From Lachnospiraceae bacterium (GTDB taxonomy: Bacteria; Bacillota; Clostridia; Lachnospirales; Lachnospiraceae): a stretch of 7,127 nucleotides of DNA. The notes below the pieces were generated by a model. The model ran no database searches. It saw nothing but the letters and a program-made list of their open reading frames with translations, and was not told where the DNA came from. The position numbers and the translations under genes were made by a program. Numbering within the stretch: position 1 is the first letter of the stretch; each line of letters begins with the position of its first letter. This document shows positions 5,568 through 7,127 of this stretch, one piece after another. The stretch is from NCBI GenBank assembly GCA_017477805.1, contig JAFUUM010000147.1, positions 1 through 7,127 on the forward strand. Reading direction: 5' to 3'.

Positions 5568-6882
5568 AACCAAATACGGTCTTTTAAAGGGAAATGAACG
5601 GGAATTCTGTAATGAGTTCCTGGGGATCCGCTATGCCCGGGCGGGGCGGTTTGAATACGCCGAGCCTGTGGATCATGCGGATACGGAAGAATACGATGCC
5701 ACTGCCTTCGGCGGCGTCTGTCCCCAAACGAGGACCTACTATGAGCATCTGGAGATCCCGGAGCGCATGTTTTATCACAAAGAATTCCGGGACGGCATCA
5801 CCTACGATTACGATGAAGACTGTCTGAACCTGAACGTTTATGCGCCGAAGAAGGCGGATCATGCTCCCGTCATTGTCTTTATCCACGGCGGCGGCTTTAA
5901 TTCCGGCTCCGTAAAGGACTCTAATTTTGACGGCGAAGCCTATGCAAAGCGGGGCATTGTCCTTGTGACCCTGAACTACCGGGTAGGTGTTCTCGGATAC
6001 TTTGCCCATGAAAAGGTCCTCGGAAGATACGGCCATGACGGAAACTTTGGGCTCCATGACCAGCTCACCGCCATCCAATGGGTCAAGCGCCACATTGCCG
6101 ATTTCGGCGGGGATCCGGACAACATCACGCTGATGGGCCAGAGTGCCGGCGCCATTTCTATTCAATATCTTTGCCTGATGCCGGACAATAAAGATCTTTT
6201 CAGGCGTGCCATCATGATGTCAGGAGGCGGCATGTTCCCCAAGTTTGCCCTGCCAAGACCCGTGGCCCAGACCAGAGAGTATTGGAAAAACTTCATGGAG
6301 ATCGCAGGGTGTGAAACCTTTGAAGAGATCCGGGATCTTGATCTGAAGGCACTTTTCACCGCCATCGAAGAGATCAAGAAAGTCCGAAAGGACAATACCT
6401 ATAACACTATGCCCGTCATCGACGGCTATCTTCTGCCGGCTCCCGTGGATACCCTGATCACGAAGCCCCTGAAGATCGATTACATGATCGGCTACACCAA
6501 CAACGACATGTACGCCCCCATCATGGCCCACATCGGAAACGTATTTGCCAACGCCAATAACGGCTACGTTTATTACTTCGATATCGACGCTCCGGGTCCT
6601 GATAAAAACGGTGCCTTCCATTCCGCCGACCTGCGGTATGTCTTCCATACCCTCTCATCCAGTCACCGGCCTTATACGGCATGGGATGAAGAAGTATCGG
6701 AACTTATGGTGGACTATATCTCCGCCTTTGCATCCTGCGGAGATCCCAACGGGGACGGGCGTCCCCTGTGGAAACGGGCTTCCGGAAAAGCCCTGTGCTT
6801 CCGGAAAAAATCCGTGAAGTTCGGCCGTCCCGGATGGTGCAAACTTGTGTGGAACATGATAACAAAAGGAGATCCCAAGTAG
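5539..6882 (+). CDS. Type-B carboxylesterase (pNB esterase-like alpha/beta hydrolase)
   Basis: This encodes 447 residues without a signal peptide, so it is probably cytosolic. Family landmarks occur in order: KTKYGLLKG (10-18), NEFLGIRYA (25-33), EDCLNLNVY (93-101), oxyanion-hole HGGGF (116-120), LNYRVGVLGYF (145-155), GNFGLHDQLTAIQWV (168-182) and the nucleophile elbow GQSAGA with S202. H361 in GAFHSADLRYVF is the catalytic histidine. The usual acidic residue, normally Glu in a DEG-like motif, is replaced by D323 in GYTNNDM. Only about 20 residues lie between that motif and the YVYYFD strand, so the region is compact, and the protein is shorter than the typical 490-550. The start at 5539 lies inside the symporter gene with only a weak GAAAGAA (5528-5534) upstream; TTG at 5560 is a less likely alternative. 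It probably hydrolyses an ester on the compound imported by the symporter, which is inferred from linkage. Confidence 0.92.
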   Translation: MRTKPSILLKTKYGLLKGNEREFCNEFLGIRYARAGRFEYAEPVDHADTEEYDATAFGGVCPQTRTYYEHLEIPERMFYHKEFRDGITYDYDEDCLNLNVYAPKKADHAPVIVFIHGGGFNSGSVKDSNFDGEAYAKRGIVLVTLNYRVGVLGYFAHEKVLGRYGHDGNFGLHDQLTAIQWVKRHIADFGGDPDNITLMGQSAGAISIQYLCLMPDNKDLFRRAIMMSGGGMFPKFALPRPVAQTREYWKNFMEIAGCETFEEIRDLDLKALFTAIEEIKKVRKDNTYNTMPVIDGYLLPAPVDTLITKPLKIDYMIGYTNNDMYAPIMAHIGNVFANANNGYVYYFDIDAPGPDKNGAFHSADLRYVFHTLSSSHRPYTAWDEEVSELMVDYISAFASCGDPNGDGRPLWKRASGKALCFRKKSVKFGRPGWCKLVWNMITKGDPK

Positions 6883-6892
6883 GGATCTCCTT
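6866..6892. terminator. Bidirectional intrinsic terminator overlapping the esterase stop codon
   Basis: Perfect 11-bp arms, AAGGAGATCCC (6866-6876) and GGGATCTCCTT (6882-6892), enclose a 5-nt loop. The esterase stop TAG (6880-6882) straddles the loop and second arm. On the minus strand the stem is followed by TTTTGTT, a good U-tract for ending the convergent gene at 6922. On the plus strand the tail TTCTCTC is only moderately U-rich. It lies between two convergent genes, as expected for a shared terminator. Confidence 0.8.
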
Positions 6893-6921
6893 CTCTCGTC
6901 GTATGAACCTGTCTGGACCTC

Positions 6922-7127
6922 TTATCTAAGGATCTTCTCGATCTGCTTTTCGTCCGCATCCGGCAGGATCTTCCGGAAATGCGCCACCAGCCTTTCATAG
7001 GACTCTTCGGGAGTTCTTTCGTAAACTCTCTTTCTAAAGTCATCTCCCATAAACTTCTCGGGGGTGGAGTACTCGGCGATGCCCCAGCCGTATTCGTTTC
7101 CGAACTTGTCCGTGGCATACCGAAAAT
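6922..7127 (-). CDS. C-terminal part of an unrecognised protein (5' end outside window)
   Basis: The minus-strand frame is open from the window edge to a TAA at 6922-6924, giving 67 residues. The visible translation runs FRYATDKFGNEYGWGIAEYS, then TPEKFMGDDFRKRVYERTPEE, and ends in a charged helix SYERLVAHFRKILPDADEKQIEKILR. Coding is supported by codon choice similar to the neighbours, a sensible soluble amphipathic C-terminus, and a stop just before the convergent terminator at 6866-6892. I do not recognise the family. No membrane segment or catalytic motif is visible in this fragment, and no function should be inferred from it. Confidence 0.7.
   Translation of the reverse strand, partial: FRYATDKFGNEYGWGIAEYSTPEKFMGDDFRKRVYERTPEESYERLVAHFRKILPDADEKQIEKILR

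Noticed and set aside
5584..6165. 193-codon minus-strand open frame antisense to the esterase
   Set aside because: The plus strand has complete esterase motifs through the same stretch, and the antisense frame has no ribosome site or family match that I can see.
6714..7118. 134-codon minus-strand open frame across 6714-7118
   Set aside because: It runs antisense through the esterase and the terminator and reads Arg/Ser/Pro-rich. The +1-shifted minus frame ending at 6922 gives the plausible protein instead.
1..7127. CRISPR array, insertion sequence, phage or toxin-antitoxin system
   Set aside because: I saw no spaced direct repeats, transposase or integrase motifs, or small toxin-antitoxin gene pairs on either strand.

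Overview
The window looks like ordinary chromosomal DNA from a low-to-mid-GC Gram-positive anaerobe, most likely a Clostridia/Lachnospiraceae-type bacterium. This is inferred from purine-rich Shine-Dalgarno sites, sigma-A-like promoters and the gene families present: a YtrA-type GntR regulator, a DUF5808-type membrane protein, and a GPH symporter next to a type-B carboxylesterase. There are eight genes (two cut by the window edges) and no rRNA, tRNA, CRISPR array, insertion sequence or phage gene that I can see.

Region 1 (1-1480) holds a divergent pair. On the minus strand is a U32-peptidase-like protein with a cysteine cluster, whose 3' end lies outside the window. On the plus strand is a small GNAT-like protein carrying a C-terminal two-helix membrane hairpin. 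Their 74-bp spacer has a self-complementary -10 element, ATTATAAT, which can serve both directions.

Region 2 (1489-3858) is a compact minus-strand operon. It runs CPBP/CAAX-type intramembrane protease, then YtrA-subfamily GntR repressor, then DUF5808-type polytopic membrane protein. The first two genes overlap by 4 bp (ATGA) and the next two are 1 bp apart. A strong promoter (TTGACA, 17 bp, TATATA) lies upstream. A perfect inverted repeat, TTGTATTA-N7-TAATACAA, abuts its -10 box and is the obvious candidate operator for the GntR protein. The set resembles an autoregulated envelope-stress or peptide-immunity module, but that function is inference.

Region 3 (3859-4076) is the divergent control region between the CPBP operon and the transporter gene. 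Region 4 (4077-6882) is a plus-strand operon of a MelB/YicJ-like GPH sugar:cation symporter overlapping by 29 bp with a compact type-B carboxylesterase, plausibly for uptake and de-esterification of a substituted glycoside. It ends in a hairpin that contains the esterase stop codon and can also terminate the convergent minus-strand gene. That gene's C-terminal 67 codons (6922-7127) are the last feature; I do not recognise its family.
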